Shown: in pieces, positions 45,171 to 53,814 of the stretch | Position numbering within the stretch: the stretch's first letter is position 1 | Layout of the letters: each line of letters starts with the position of its first letter | Origin: Coprobacter fastidiosus | Lineage (GTDB): Bacteria > Bacteroidota > Bacteroidia > Bacteroidales > Coprobacteraceae | DNA length: 64,000 nt | Direction: 5' to 3' | NCBI RefSeq assembly: GCF_030296935.1 | Contig: NZ_AP028032.1 | Span: forward strand, 2,170,001 to 2,234,000 | Translations under genes and position numbers: made by a program | Notes under the pieces: model-generated | Told to the model about the DNA's origin: nothing | The model's database searches: none | Seen by the model: the letters and a program-made list of their open reading frames with translations, nothing else

Positions 45171-46100
45171 ATGCGAAAAATTATTGGCATAGGAGAGACA
45201 ATTCTCGATATAATTTTCAAAAACGGACAACCAACCAAAGCCTTACCGGGAGGTTCTGTATTCAATACGATGGTCAGTCTGGGACGTTTGGGAATACCCG
45301 TTCACTTCATAACGGAATTAGGACAAGATCAGGTCGGGAACAATATCTTGTCATTTATGCGAGAAAATAACCTGTCGACTGAGAATGTAGATATATTTTG
45401 TGAAGGGAAATCGCCCGTATCTTTAGCCTTTTTAAATGACCAGAATGAAGCCCGGTATATGTTTTATACCCAATATCCCGAAAATAGACTAAATGTCATA
45501 TGGCCAAGAATAGACCCCGACGACATTCTGATTTTAGGCTCATACTATGCCGTAAATCCATCTCTAAGATACCGGATAACAGAATTTCTGGAATATGCCC
45601 GTGAACGGAAAGCCATAATTTATTATGATCCTAATTTCCGGAAAGCTCACGCCCACGAAGCCATGCGCATCACTCCGTCTTTACTCGAGAATTTCGAATA
45701 TGCAGATATTATACGAGGTTCGGAAGAAGATTTCGAGACGTTATTTAATCTTTCAGATCCGGGGAAAGTATATCTCGACAAAATTAAATTCTATTGTCCT
45801 AATTTTATCTACACAAGAGGACCAAAAGGTGTAGAATTATTCACAGCTCAGACACATTTACATTTCGACGTACCGCAAATAAAACCGGTCAGTACGATCG
45901 GAGCAGGAGATAATTTCAATGCCGGACTACTTTACGGTATACTGAGAGAAAACATTTCACGCAGTCAATTAGAAAACCTTTCACCAGAAAAATGGTCAGA
46001 CATTATATCCTCCGGAATAGACTTCTCTTTAGAAGTATGTAACTCTTATGATAACTACATTTCTACCGAATTTGCAGCAAAATACAGGACAACACATTAA
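45171..46100 (+). CDS. PfkB family carbohydrate kinase
   Basis: 309-residue ribokinase-fold kinase. The N-terminal GGSVFNTMVSLGRLG motif binds sugar and the C-terminal STIGAGDNFNAG holds the anion hole and catalytic Asp. The sugar is not predictable; resemblance is closest to fructokinase-type members. Six bases separate it from the SIS gene, suggesting that isomerase and kinase act on the same sugar phosphate series. It ends with a hairpin terminator at 46147. Confidence 0.88.
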   Translation: MRKIIGIGETILDIIFKNGQPTKALPGGSVFNTMVSLGRLGIPVHFITELGQDQVGNNILSFMRENNLSTENVDIFCEGKSPVSLAFLNDQNEARYMFYTQYPENRLNVIWPRIDPDDILILGSYYAVNPSLRYRITEFLEYARERKAIIYYDPNFRKAHAHEAMRITPSLLENFEYADIIRGSEEDFETLFNLSDPGKVYLDKIKFYCPNFIYTRGPKGVELFTAQTHLHFDVPQIKPVSTIGAGDNFNAGLLYGILRENISRSQLENLSPEKWSDIISSGIDFSLEVCNSYDNYISTEFAAKYRTTH

Positions 46101-46146
46101 TAGTCTGCCAAATCCACAAGATATTCTATTATATATTAAAGAATAT

Positions 46147-46177
46147 AAAGCCTACTTTTTTATAGTGGGCTTTTTTT
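46147..46177 (+). terminator. terminator of the LOG-SIS-PfkB operon
   Basis: AAAGCCTAC (46147-46155) pairs with GTGGGCTTT (46165-46173, one G-U), followed by T's. The T run flows straight into the next promoter's -7 box. Confidence 0.7.
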
Positions 46178-46184
46178 ATATTTG
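46177..46184 (+). promoter_or_regulatory. -7 box of the phosphatase-like lipoprotein gene
   Basis: TATATTTG, exact match, 26 bases before the ATG at 46211, with its first T taken from the preceding terminator's T tract. Confidence 0.6.
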
Positions 46185-46210
46185 CGAATATTTATCAAGA
46201 GTCACAGACT

Positions 46211-47266
46211 ATGCTAAATCATCTCAAATATCTTTTTTTACTTATTATTTTCTCAGCTTGCAGTTCTTCAGAACCAGAAATTGACATTGTATGCGAAATC
46301 GATAATACTCCGGATTATATACTGAAATGGGATATTTCTCCTGTTATCGAAGGCAATGTAAAGATATACAGTTCTGTCGATCCCCAAAATTTCGATACAG
46401 AAAACGGGCTGATTGCAGAATGTCCGATATCTGATGAAAACATACGTATCCATACAAATCCGACTATTGCCCGTAAATACTTTTTATTAAGATTTGACGA
46501 CAAATATGACCGTATTGTCGGAACCCGCTCCCAACAATTCAATTTCGTCCAAAATTTCAGAGATCTCGGCGGTTACAAAAATTATGATAAAAAAAGAATC
46601 AAATGGGGAATGTTGTATCGGTCTGGAAAAATAGACTCACTCGACAATGAAAGCATACAGCGTATGAAAAATCTGAAAATCAAAACCCTGATCGACTTCA
46701 GAGACTCTCAAATTTTCACTTTGCCTCCGTCAAGTCTCAAATTAGAAAATATCATACACATGCCCATATCTTTATACCCATTAGATATGTTAGAAGAGAA
46801 AATCAACAACCATGAATTCAAACGGGGAGATGCATGCGTATTTATGCAAGATCTGTTTATCGATCTTTCCAAGAAAGCAACGACAACGTATAAATCGATG
46901 TTCAACCAGTTGTTAATGCCCGAGAACTACCCGGTAGTACTCACATGCAGTTATGGAAAAGATTATACAGGATTTGCAGTAGTCCTTATCTTATCTGCCC
47001 TGAATATACCCGAAGAGACAATCTTAGATGACTATTTATTGACAAATCAGTACCTTGACAAGCGTTCAATAGATCTGAATTTAGTCGATTTTCCTTTAGA
47101 TATACAAGAAGCGGTCACCGCCTTGATGACTGCAGATGAACAATACCTCAATTGCGCATTTAAATATATAAAAAGACAATACGGCAGCATTCAGAATTAT
47201 CTGGAACAAGAACTGAACATGACTCCGGAAAAACAAAAAAGATTACAAGAGATTCTTCTTCAATAA
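46211..47266 (+). CDS. tyrosine-phosphatase-like lipoprotein with altered P-loop
   Basis: 351 residues; lipobox IIFSAC (Cys17). An N-terminal beta domain precedes a Y_phosphatase3-type domain from about 112: NFRDLGGYKN, KWGMLYRSGK, and the P-loop region TCSYGKDYTGFAVVLILSAL. The nucleophile Cys246 is present, but the invariant P-loop Arg (normally GKDRTG) is Tyr252, and the preceding His is Thr245. Activity is therefore doubtful; it may bind a phosphorylated ligand instead. It is exported and anchored by lipid, and monocistronic. Confidence 0.85.
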   Translation: MLNHLKYLFLLIIFSACSSSEPEIDIVCEIDNTPDYILKWDISPVIEGNVKIYSSVDPQNFDTENGLIAECPISDENIRIHTNPTIARKYFLLRFDDKYDRIVGTRSQQFNFVQNFRDLGGYKNYDKKRIKWGMLYRSGKIDSLDNESIQRMKNLKIKTLIDFRDSQIFTLPPSSLKLENIIHMPISLYPLDMLEEKINNHEFKRGDACVFMQDLFIDLSKKATTTYKSMFNQLLMPENYPVVLTCSYGKDYTGFAVVLILSALNIPEETILDDYLLTNQYLDKRSIDLNLVDFPLDIQEAVTALMTADEQYLNCAFKYIKRQYGSIQNYLEQELNMTPEKQKRLQEILLQ

Positions 47267-47350
47267 CATTCTTTTGGCTCTAATTCTCTATGAATTAAAC
47301 AAATTCAGTTAAAAATATGCTGAACTTACGATTATGCCAATATTTATATC

Positions 47351-47358
47351 TACCTTTG
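47351..47358 (+). promoter_or_regulatory. -7 box of the DEAD-box helicase gene
   Basis: TACCTTTG, exact match, about 150 bases before the ATG, giving an unusually long leader. Confidence 0.6.
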
Positions 47359-47364
47359 CAGGCA

Positions 47365-47506
47365 AATAAATTCTTTAGGTTTCATGTAGGTATACGATTC
47401 TCCTTTTAGGCGGACAGCCCCGTCAGGTATTGAGAAAGTTAAAAGGTTGGGATAACACAGCGACTTCTTGCGGCAATCCTAAAGGTTCTAATAAGCACAT
47501 AAATAA
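47365..47506 (+). promoter_or_regulatory. structured leader of the DEAD-box helicase gene
   Basis: The leader is about 140 bases and less A/T rich than other gaps here. It includes CCTTTTA (47402-47408) able to pair with TAAAAGG (47440-47446), and GGAT (47450-47453) with ATCC (47476-47479). A regulatory, cold-responsive leader is inferred by analogy with cold-shock helicases; no known motif was recognised. Confidence 0.4.
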
Positions 47507-49297
47507 ATGAAAACATTTGAAGAATTAGGAATCGACAGCAAAATATTAAAAGCGATTTCTGAAATCGGATTTGAGAATCCAATGCCTGTACAAGAACAGG
47601 TTATTCCCCTTTTACTTGCCGAAAATACCGATATCGTAGCTTTGGCTCAAACCGGAACCGGAAAAACTGCGGCATTCGGACTTCCCGTAATTCAAAAAAT
47701 AGATGTCAGCGACAATTATCCTCAAGCCCTTATCTTAAGTCCGACAAGAGAACTGTGCCTGCAAATAGCCAGTGATCTGAACGATTATTCAAAATATATC
47801 AGCGGGCTGAAAATACTTCCCGTTTACGGAGGATCAAGTATCGAAAGCCAGATAAGAACATTGAAAAAAGGAGTACAAATCATCGTAGCGACTCCGGGCC
47901 GTCTCATCGATTTGATGAACAGAAAGATGGTAAAACTCGACCGGATAAGTACAGTGATTATGGACGAAGCCGATGAGATGCTCAATATGGGCTTCACGGA
48001 AAGCATAAACGAAATATTAGCCGCTATTCCGGAAGAACGCAATATGTTACTATTCTCAGCTACCATGCCGGCGGAAATAGCCAAAATAGCAAAAAACTAC
48101 ATGAGTAATCCCAAAGAAGTGGTAATCGGGAGCAAAAATGAAGGAGCTGAAAATATAAAACATGTTTACTATCTGGTACACGCAAAAGATAAATATCTGG
48201 CATTAAAACGCATTGCCGACTATTATCCCAATATATACGGCATCATTTTCTGCCGTACCCGACGGGAGACCCAAGAGATAGCAGACCAACTGATACAAGA
48301 CGGATACAATGCAGATTCTTTACATGGAGAGTTATCTCAAGCACAACGGGATGCCGTCATGCAAAAATTCAGAGTAAAAAACCTTCAGCTATTGGTCGCA
48401 ACCGATGTTGCGGCACGCGGTCTCGATGTAGATAACCTGACCCATGTCATCAACTACGGATTACCAGATGACATCGAGACATACACTCACAGAAGCGGTC
48501 GTACAGGCCGTGCCGGAAAAAAGGGAACTTCCATCGCCATAATTCACGTAAAAGAAAAAGGGCGAATGCGGGATATTGAAAAAATCATCGGTAAAAAATT
48601 CGAAAAAGGGCATATTCCGACAGGAGGTCAGATATGCGAAAAGCAATTGTTTAATCTGGTAGACAAAATTGAAAAAGTTAAAGTTAACGAAGAAGAAATC
48701 GCATCTTATCTGCCATCCATCTTCCGCAAACTGGAGTGGTTAAGCAACGAAGACCTCATCAAGCGAATCGTTTCGCTCGAATTTAACAGACTGATCGATT
48801 ATTATGCAGATGCAAGCGAACTGGATATTCCGGAGGACAGAAATACGAAAGAGCGGGGAAATCAACGTGGAGAACGCACAAGAAGTAAAGCCAGAAAAGC
48901 AGAAGAAGGCTATTCCCGCCTTTTTATCAATCTTGGAAAAGCCGACGGTTTTTACCCCAGTACATTAATCGAAATGATTAACGACAACGTTAAGGGACAC
49001 GCCTCCATCGGCAGAATCGATGTTCTTCCGAACTTCTCATTTTTCGAAGTAGAAGAGAAATCTGCTCGTAACATAATCGGAAGCCTGAAAAACATCAATT
49101 TCTTCGGCAAACGGGTTTCTGTAGAACCGGCAGACAAAAAAGAAAGCTCCGGGAAACGGGAACATTCCGACAGAAAAGGGGGATTCGGTAAAAGAGATTC
49201 CGGAGGAAAATCTTCACAAAAACGAGGAAGTTTTGGAAACGAATACAAATCTTCCAAAAGTCGGGGACGTGAAAACAGTAAGAAAAAACGGAGATAA
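47507..49297 (+). CDS. DEAD-box RNA helicase (CsdA/DeaD-like)
   Basis: 596 residues. RecA-like domain 1 has AQTGTGKT (47-54), PTRELC and DEAD (153-156, VIMDEADEMLNMGF), then SATMP; domain 2 has CRTRRETQEIAD, VATDVAARGLDV and HRSGRTGRAGKKG. A DbpA/CsdA-type RNA-binding domain follows (RLFINLGKADGFYPSTLIEM to FFGKRVSVEPA), and a Lys/Arg/Gly/Ser tail ends the protein. It unwinds short RNA duplexes in ribosome assembly and cold adaptation. The long leader suggests post-transcriptional control. Confidence 0.93.
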   Translation: MKTFEELGIDSKILKAISEIGFENPMPVQEQVIPLLLAENTDIVALAQTGTGKTAAFGLPVIQKIDVSDNYPQALILSPTRELCLQIASDLNDYSKYISGLKILPVYGGSSIESQIRTLKKGVQIIVATPGRLIDLMNRKMVKLDRISTVIMDEADEMLNMGFTESINEILAAIPEERNMLLFSATMPAEIAKIAKNYMSNPKEVVIGSKNEGAENIKHVYYLVHAKDKYLALKRIADYYPNIYGIIFCRTRRETQEIADQLIQDGYNADSLHGELSQAQRDAVMQKFRVKNLQLLVATDVAARGLDVDNLTHVINYGLPDDIETYTHRSGRTGRAGKKGTSIAIIHVKEKGRMRDIEKIIGKKFEKGHIPTGGQICEKQLFNLVDKIEKVKVNEEEIASYLPSIFRKLEWLSNEDLIKRIVSLEFNRLIDYYADASELDIPEDRNTKERGNQRGERTRSKARKAEEGYSRLFINLGKADGFYPSTLIEMINDNVKGHASIGRIDVLPNFSFFEVEEKSARNIIGSLKNINFFGKRVSVEPADKKESSGKREHSDRKGGFGKRDSGGKSSQKRGSFGNEYKSSKSRGRENSKKKRR

Positions 49298-49326
49298 TAA
49301 AAACTCCGTTATTAAAAAATAAGAAC

Positions 49327-49362
49327 AAACCGTAAGTCTGAAAATGGATTTACGGTTTCTTT
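49327..49362 (+). terminator. terminator of the DEAD-box helicase gene
   Basis: AAACCGTAA (49327-49335) pairs with TTACGGTTT (49350-49358), followed by a T-rich stretch. Confidence 0.65.
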
Positions 49363-49501
49363 GTATTATCCGATCCTCAAAATCTATATTTTGCCAAACA
49401 TAATTTTATAATTCGATAAACAAAATGCCTCTCAATTGCTACATAATGCAAAATACATGCATATAATTTACTGATCATGAAATAAAAATTAGTATATTTT
49501 G

Positions 49502-49509
49502 TATTTTTG
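49502..49509 (+). promoter_or_regulatory. -7 box of the GH3-family gene
   Basis: TATTTTTG, exact match, 23 bases before the ATG at 49533. Confidence 0.55.
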
Positions 49510-49532
49510 CCTCGAATAACAACCAAAACAAG

Positions 49533-51041
49533 ATGGATATAACACCTATAGTACGCCCGCTTTTTGCCAAACGACAAAAACAGATCGACTTGTTTGAAAG
49601 ATACGGAGACGAGATACAAAAAAAACAACTATACAACCTTCTTGAAACAGCACAAAATACAGAAATAGGGAAACTATACCGTTTCAAGAAAATCCCAGAT
49701 TATAAAACATTCTCCGAACAAGTTCCGTTGATTACATACGAAGAGCTGAAACCGTATGTAGAACGGATGCTTAAAGGTGAAAACAACCTTATATGGCCGT
49801 CAAAAGTCCGCTGGTTTGCCAAATCTTCCGGGACGACAAACGACAAAAGCAAATTTATTCCGGTCAGTAAAGAAGGATTGTACCAATGTCACTATCGGGG
49901 GGGTACAGATTGTGTCGTCAGTTATTTGAACATGAATCCCGATAGTCGGATGTTCTCAGGAAAAGGTTTGATTCTCGGGGGAAGCCACCAGATCAGCTCT
50001 CTCCGCAAAGACATCCGATGCGGAGATTTGTCGGCATGCCTGATACAGAACATCAATCCGTTAGTCAACCTCATCCGTGTTCCGGAAAAGCGAATCGCCT
50101 TAATGTCGGAATGGGAAAAGAAACTCGAAGAAATCGTACGGTCCACCCTACACAAGAATGTAACAAACTTGTCCGGTGTTCCGTCTTGGTTTCTGACTCT
50201 GATAAAAAAGATATTACAACAAAGCGGAAAACAATATCTATCCGAAGTATGGCCTAATCTCGAAGTGTTCTTTCATGGGGGAATAAGCTTCGAACCCTAC
50301 CGCTCTTATTATAAAGAGCTGATTCCGTCTGAAAAGATGCACTACGTAGAAACTTACAATGCCTCAGAAGGATTCTTTGCCGTACAAAACAGTTTTGACG
50401 AACAGGGAATGCTGTTGTTACTCGATATAGGTGTGTTTTTTGAATTTATTCCTTTATCGGAAGTCGGGAAAAAAGATCCGGTCGTACTACCGATTTGGGA
50501 AATAGAAAAGGGCCAGAATTATGCATTGGTTATTACGACCAACAGCGGACTATGGCGATACCAGATAGGCGATACGGTAAAAGTAACATCGACCGATCCT
50601 GCAAAAATCATTATCTCCGGACGGACAAAACATTTTATCAACGCTTTCGGAGAAGAACTAATGGTAGATAACGCAGAAAAAGGTTTGGCAAAAACTTGTG
50701 AACAAACAGGAGCAATTATCTCAAATTACAGTGCCGCACCGGTATTCATGTCGAACAAAAGCCGAGGTCGCCATCAATGGTTGATCGAATTCGAAAAAGA
50801 ACCGGAGTCATTAGAACAGTTCGCCGACATTCTCGATGCGACATTACAGAGCCTTAATTCGGACTATGAGGCTAAACGATACAAAGGTATCTTCCTTGAC
50901 CGGCTTGAAATAATAAAAGCCCGTCCCGGACTATTCCATGACTGGTTGAAAGATAAAGGGAAATTGGGCGGACAACACAAAATTCCACGCCTCAGCAATA
51001 GCCGTGAGCATATAGAAGATATGCTAAAAATGAACCACTGA
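49533..51041 (+). CDS. GH3 auxin-responsive-promoter family protein
   Basis: 502-residue adenylate-forming enzyme homologue of plant GH3 acyl-acid-amido synthetases. ATP motif I is RWFAKSSGTTNDKSKFIPVS, a middle motif is YNASEGFFAVQ, and the C-terminal lid begins ISGRTKHFINAFGEELMVDN. Plant members conjugate amino acids to jasmonate, auxin or benzoates; bacterial members are common in Bacteroidetes but their substrates are unknown. It stands alone between terminators, so context gives no clue. Confidence 0.88.
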   Translation: MDITPIVRPLFAKRQKQIDLFERYGDEIQKKQLYNLLETAQNTEIGKLYRFKKIPDYKTFSEQVPLITYEELKPYVERMLKGENNLIWPSKVRWFAKSSGTTNDKSKFIPVSKEGLYQCHYRGGTDCVVSYLNMNPDSRMFSGKGLILGGSHQISSLRKDIRCGDLSACLIQNINPLVNLIRVPEKRIALMSEWEKKLEEIVRSTLHKNVTNLSGVPSWFLTLIKKILQQSGKQYLSEVWPNLEVFFHGGISFEPYRSYYKELIPSEKMHYVETYNASEGFFAVQNSFDEQGMLLLLDIGVFFEFIPLSEVGKKDPVVLPIWEIEKGQNYALVITTNSGLWRYQIGDTVKVTSTDPAKIIISGRTKHFINAFGEELMVDNAEKGLAKTCEQTGAIISNYSAAPVFMSNKSRGRHQWLIEFEKEPESLEQFADILDATLQSLNSDYEAKRYKGIFLDRLEIIKARPGLFHDWLKDKGKLGGQHKIPRLSNSREHIEDMLKMNH

Positions 51042-51098
51042 GTTTTTACAAATGACCTGATAATATTTTTTTATCGGGAAATTTAGATAAGTTCTGAA
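51041..51098 (-). repeat. copy E of the AGAGCCTGTC repeat (inverted)
   Basis: On the minus strand it reads AGAACTTATCTAAATTTCCC, then GATAAAAAAATATTATCAGG and TCATTTGT, the same order as copies A, C and D. It begins at the last base of the GH3-family stop codon. Confidence 0.6.
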
Positions 51099-51110
51099 AA
51101 TCAAAATTTT

Positions 51111-51163
51111 ATAAACAAAAAAGCGGTTATCATCAAAATTACAGATAACCGCTTTTTGTTTAT
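51111..51163. terminator. bidirectional terminator between convergent genes
   Basis: About 20 bp of stem with one bulge (51111-51131 against 51144-51163, core AGCGGTTATC/GATAACCGCT), with T runs on both strands. It serves the GH3-family gene (+) and the T9SS protein gene (-). Confidence 0.85.
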
Positions 51164-51184
51164 ATAAGATTTACTTGCAGAACT

Positions 51185-53626
51185 TCATCGCTTGATAATC
51201 TTTACAGACTTTTGTTCAGTACCGTTACTTAATACAACGATATAAAATCCTGAAGCAAGATTTTCTACACCAATATCATTGATACCCAATTCTATATTTT
51301 TATTGATCACAACATGACCATCAAGTCCCACCATAATCATGTTCCACATATTTTCTGTTCCATTATCGATAAATAAATTACCATCTACAACAGTATTCAA
51401 GACTTTCAACTTATCAATCGTCTGCTCTTCTATGCCATCAACTCCACCATCATATTCCAAGAACACATCTATATCTACATATTGTGACAGAATATCCATT
51501 TTTGATAGTTGAACTGTTTTCTCTAAAGTTTCATATCCAGTAGCCTCTACCCTATAAGTAAGGCTATTTCCGGAAACAGGAATAAGAGTTTGGACCTGTC
51601 CTTGACGATTCGACCGATAAGCCTCTCCATTAATCGTCACTTTTGCATTCTTAATATAACCTGCATATCTATCTCGGATACTCATCGATACCGTATAATC
51701 GGTCTGCGGAATTTCCAGATCTAAAGTAACATCAACGACCTCGCCAGCCTTAACGGTAACTGCTTTCTTCTCCGACGAATGCATATCAAAGCCGTTATCA
51801 TCACTACCCGATGCGATAAAGCTATACTCTTTGCCGCTTTCAAGCCATACCATGACTTCTTCACCATAAAGGTCAACCGTCTGCCCATCAGGATATATAC
51901 AAAATATATCATCTACCGAAATTCCTTCAGGAGCAGTAGTATATACCCGTACAGTACCATAATTTCCGAGATCAATTTCTACATTACGATTATTATCATC
52001 TATCTCGACTTTCTGTTCATGATAAAATGCCCCTCTACTGTCATCTTTACTAATAGCAAAAATATAAGAACCGTTCGGCAAAGAAAATTGAACCGGCTCT
52101 TCTTGACCGGGATAGAAACTGAAATTGAACAAATCCATTCCATTTTCACTTTTTACCTCATACGAAAGATATTCCGATTTAATAGATTCCGGCATATTTT
52201 TTACACTAAAAAAGACCGGTTTGCTTATACCTTCGGCACAATCTACAGTTATAGTCTTTTTCTCATCTCCTTTGGAAATGGCAAACGAACCCTTTGACTG
52301 CAAATCACTATTATTACTTATCAACACATAATTATATTCGCCCGGAGAAAACATCTCTTTAGAAGACATATCCCCAATGTATAAATCGCGCACCAAGGTA
52401 GCATTGTGAAATATCTTTATATACGGATAATTTTCTTCAGGCTTATTTATAACATCAAAAAATACTTGTGTATAATTTTGTTCATCAAAAACAATATCTA
52501 ACCTATCTGTCGTATTTGCTTCAAAAACATCATTCTTAACAGGGAATTTATAGCCTGAGCAAGTCGGATTGATACTATAACTGAATTGTCCGTCTGCCGG
52601 CAGATACATCTCATGAGCCACAACTCCCTCTCCGGATAAAGACTCATAATATTCATCTTGATTCGACTCATAAGCCTTCATAATTGACAATGCAACAGAC
52701 TGAAGACCTATTCCGGATATGTTGAATATCACTTTCTTATAGTCATCAAACCCATATTTTACATCAATATCTTTTCCGGATACGGTAAACTCTACGATAG
52801 AGTCATCGCTCCCCAAATAGTTATTATAGGAAGCATCTACCCCGAAATAATAAGATCCATCCAACAAATAGGCTCTCCCTATTCCTTCGTCATCGGTATC
52901 AAGCTCCATATCCAAATCCGCATTCGTTGACGGAATAACATCAATAGAAGCTCCTGCCAAAGGCTTTTTTTCGACTCCTGTAACATGGAATGTTACCAAA
53001 TGCATCTTCTCCATGTCGATGTCTATAATCTCTTCTACATCTCTATTATCCACAGTCAAATAATGCTCAGTCGTCATTACGGCAGCATCATCAAATGTAA
53101 TCTCAGGTTCATAGGTATATTTCCCGGATTTACACCATGTTGCATTATCAACCATATTAGTATAAATATGACTTCCTCCGGGGAATGATGACCCGCTATC
53201 GTCTTCCGAAGAATAAATATAATCAACATAAAGAGACATTCTCTTATCTTTTGCTTTTATTTGTACATAATGATATTGAGAAAAATCTACTTTGAAATTA
53301 GCTTCTGTTATCGATTCAAGATTTTCAATAAAGCCTTCCAATTCACACACAATACGGTTATCGGGAGTTCCTATTGTAAAATTTACTATATCATCACCGA
53401 AATAACAACGTATTTTGCCTACATAACTTTTTGTAGAATTATCCCATACAAATGGCTCGACAACTTCTTTATGACAGGATATATTCAATGAAGAAGGATC
53501 AAAATGCTCTGAATCAGGAGATATAATACTAACTCGTGTCGGCAACGTTTTATATTCAACTCCTTCCTGAGCATAATTCTGTACTGCCAATAACAAACAG
53601 AAAAAAGATAGTAACAATTTTTTCAT
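51185..53626 (-). CDS. T9SS-exported protein with carboxypeptidase-regulatory-like repeats
   Basis: 813 residues. A signal peptide ends near NYA/QEG (19). A chain of beta-sandwich segments follows; one (TDYTVSMSIRDRYAGYIKNA, then YRVEATGYETLEKTVQL) resembles carboxypeptidase-regulatory/PEGA folds. The last 75 residues form a type A sorting domain (LKVLNTVVDGNLFIDNG to GFYIVVLSNGTEQKSVKIIK), directing export by the type IX system and attachment to the surface. No enzymatic motif is visible. It is monocistronic and acidic in composition. Confidence 0.85.
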   Translation of the reverse strand: MKKLLLSFFCLLLAVQNYAQEGVEYKTLPTRVSIISPDSEHFDPSSLNISCHKEVVEPFVWDNSTKSYVGKIRCYFGDDIVNFTIGTPDNRIVCELEGFIENLESITEANFKVDFSQYHYVQIKAKDKRMSLYVDYIYSSEDDSGSSFPGGSHIYTNMVDNATWCKSGKYTYEPEITFDDAAVMTTEHYLTVDNRDVEEIIDIDMEKMHLVTFHVTGVEKKPLAGASIDVIPSTNADLDMELDTDDEGIGRAYLLDGSYYFGVDASYNNYLGSDDSIVEFTVSGKDIDVKYGFDDYKKVIFNISGIGLQSVALSIMKAYESNQDEYYESLSGEGVVAHEMYLPADGQFSYSINPTCSGYKFPVKNDVFEANTTDRLDIVFDEQNYTQVFFDVINKPEENYPYIKIFHNATLVRDLYIGDMSSKEMFSPGEYNYVLISNNSDLQSKGSFAISKGDEKKTITVDCAEGISKPVFFSVKNMPESIKSEYLSYEVKSENGMDLFNFSFYPGQEEPVQFSLPNGSYIFAISKDDSRGAFYHEQKVEIDDNNRNVEIDLGNYGTVRVYTTAPEGISVDDIFCIYPDGQTVDLYGEEVMVWLESGKEYSFIASGSDDNGFDMHSSEKKAVTVKAGEVVDVTLDLEIPQTDYTVSMSIRDRYAGYIKNAKVTINGEAYRSNRQGQVQTLIPVSGNSLTYRVEATGYETLEKTVQLSKMDILSQYVDIDVFLEYDGGVDGIEEQTIDKLKVLNTVVDGNLFIDNGTENMWNMIMVGLDGHVVINKNIELGINDIGVENLASGFYIVVLSNGTEQKSVKIIKR

Positions 53627-53680
53627 AAATATACGATTTTAAAAAAGTGACCCATTTATTTGTCATAAATACAACAAAAG

Positions 53681-53688
53681 CAAAATTA
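53681..53688 (-). promoter_or_regulatory. -7 box of the T9SS protein gene
   Basis: Minus-strand TAATTTTG, exact match, 54 bases before the ATG. Confidence 0.5.
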
Positions 53689-53814
53689 TCGAAAATAACA
53701 GCAATTCAACGCTATTTCCATAAATAGTTTCAGAAATATGCAATATTATATTAAATACAGAAATATTTATATCACAATATATTAGTACATCTAAGCACCC
53801 ATCTAAAGAAGTGA

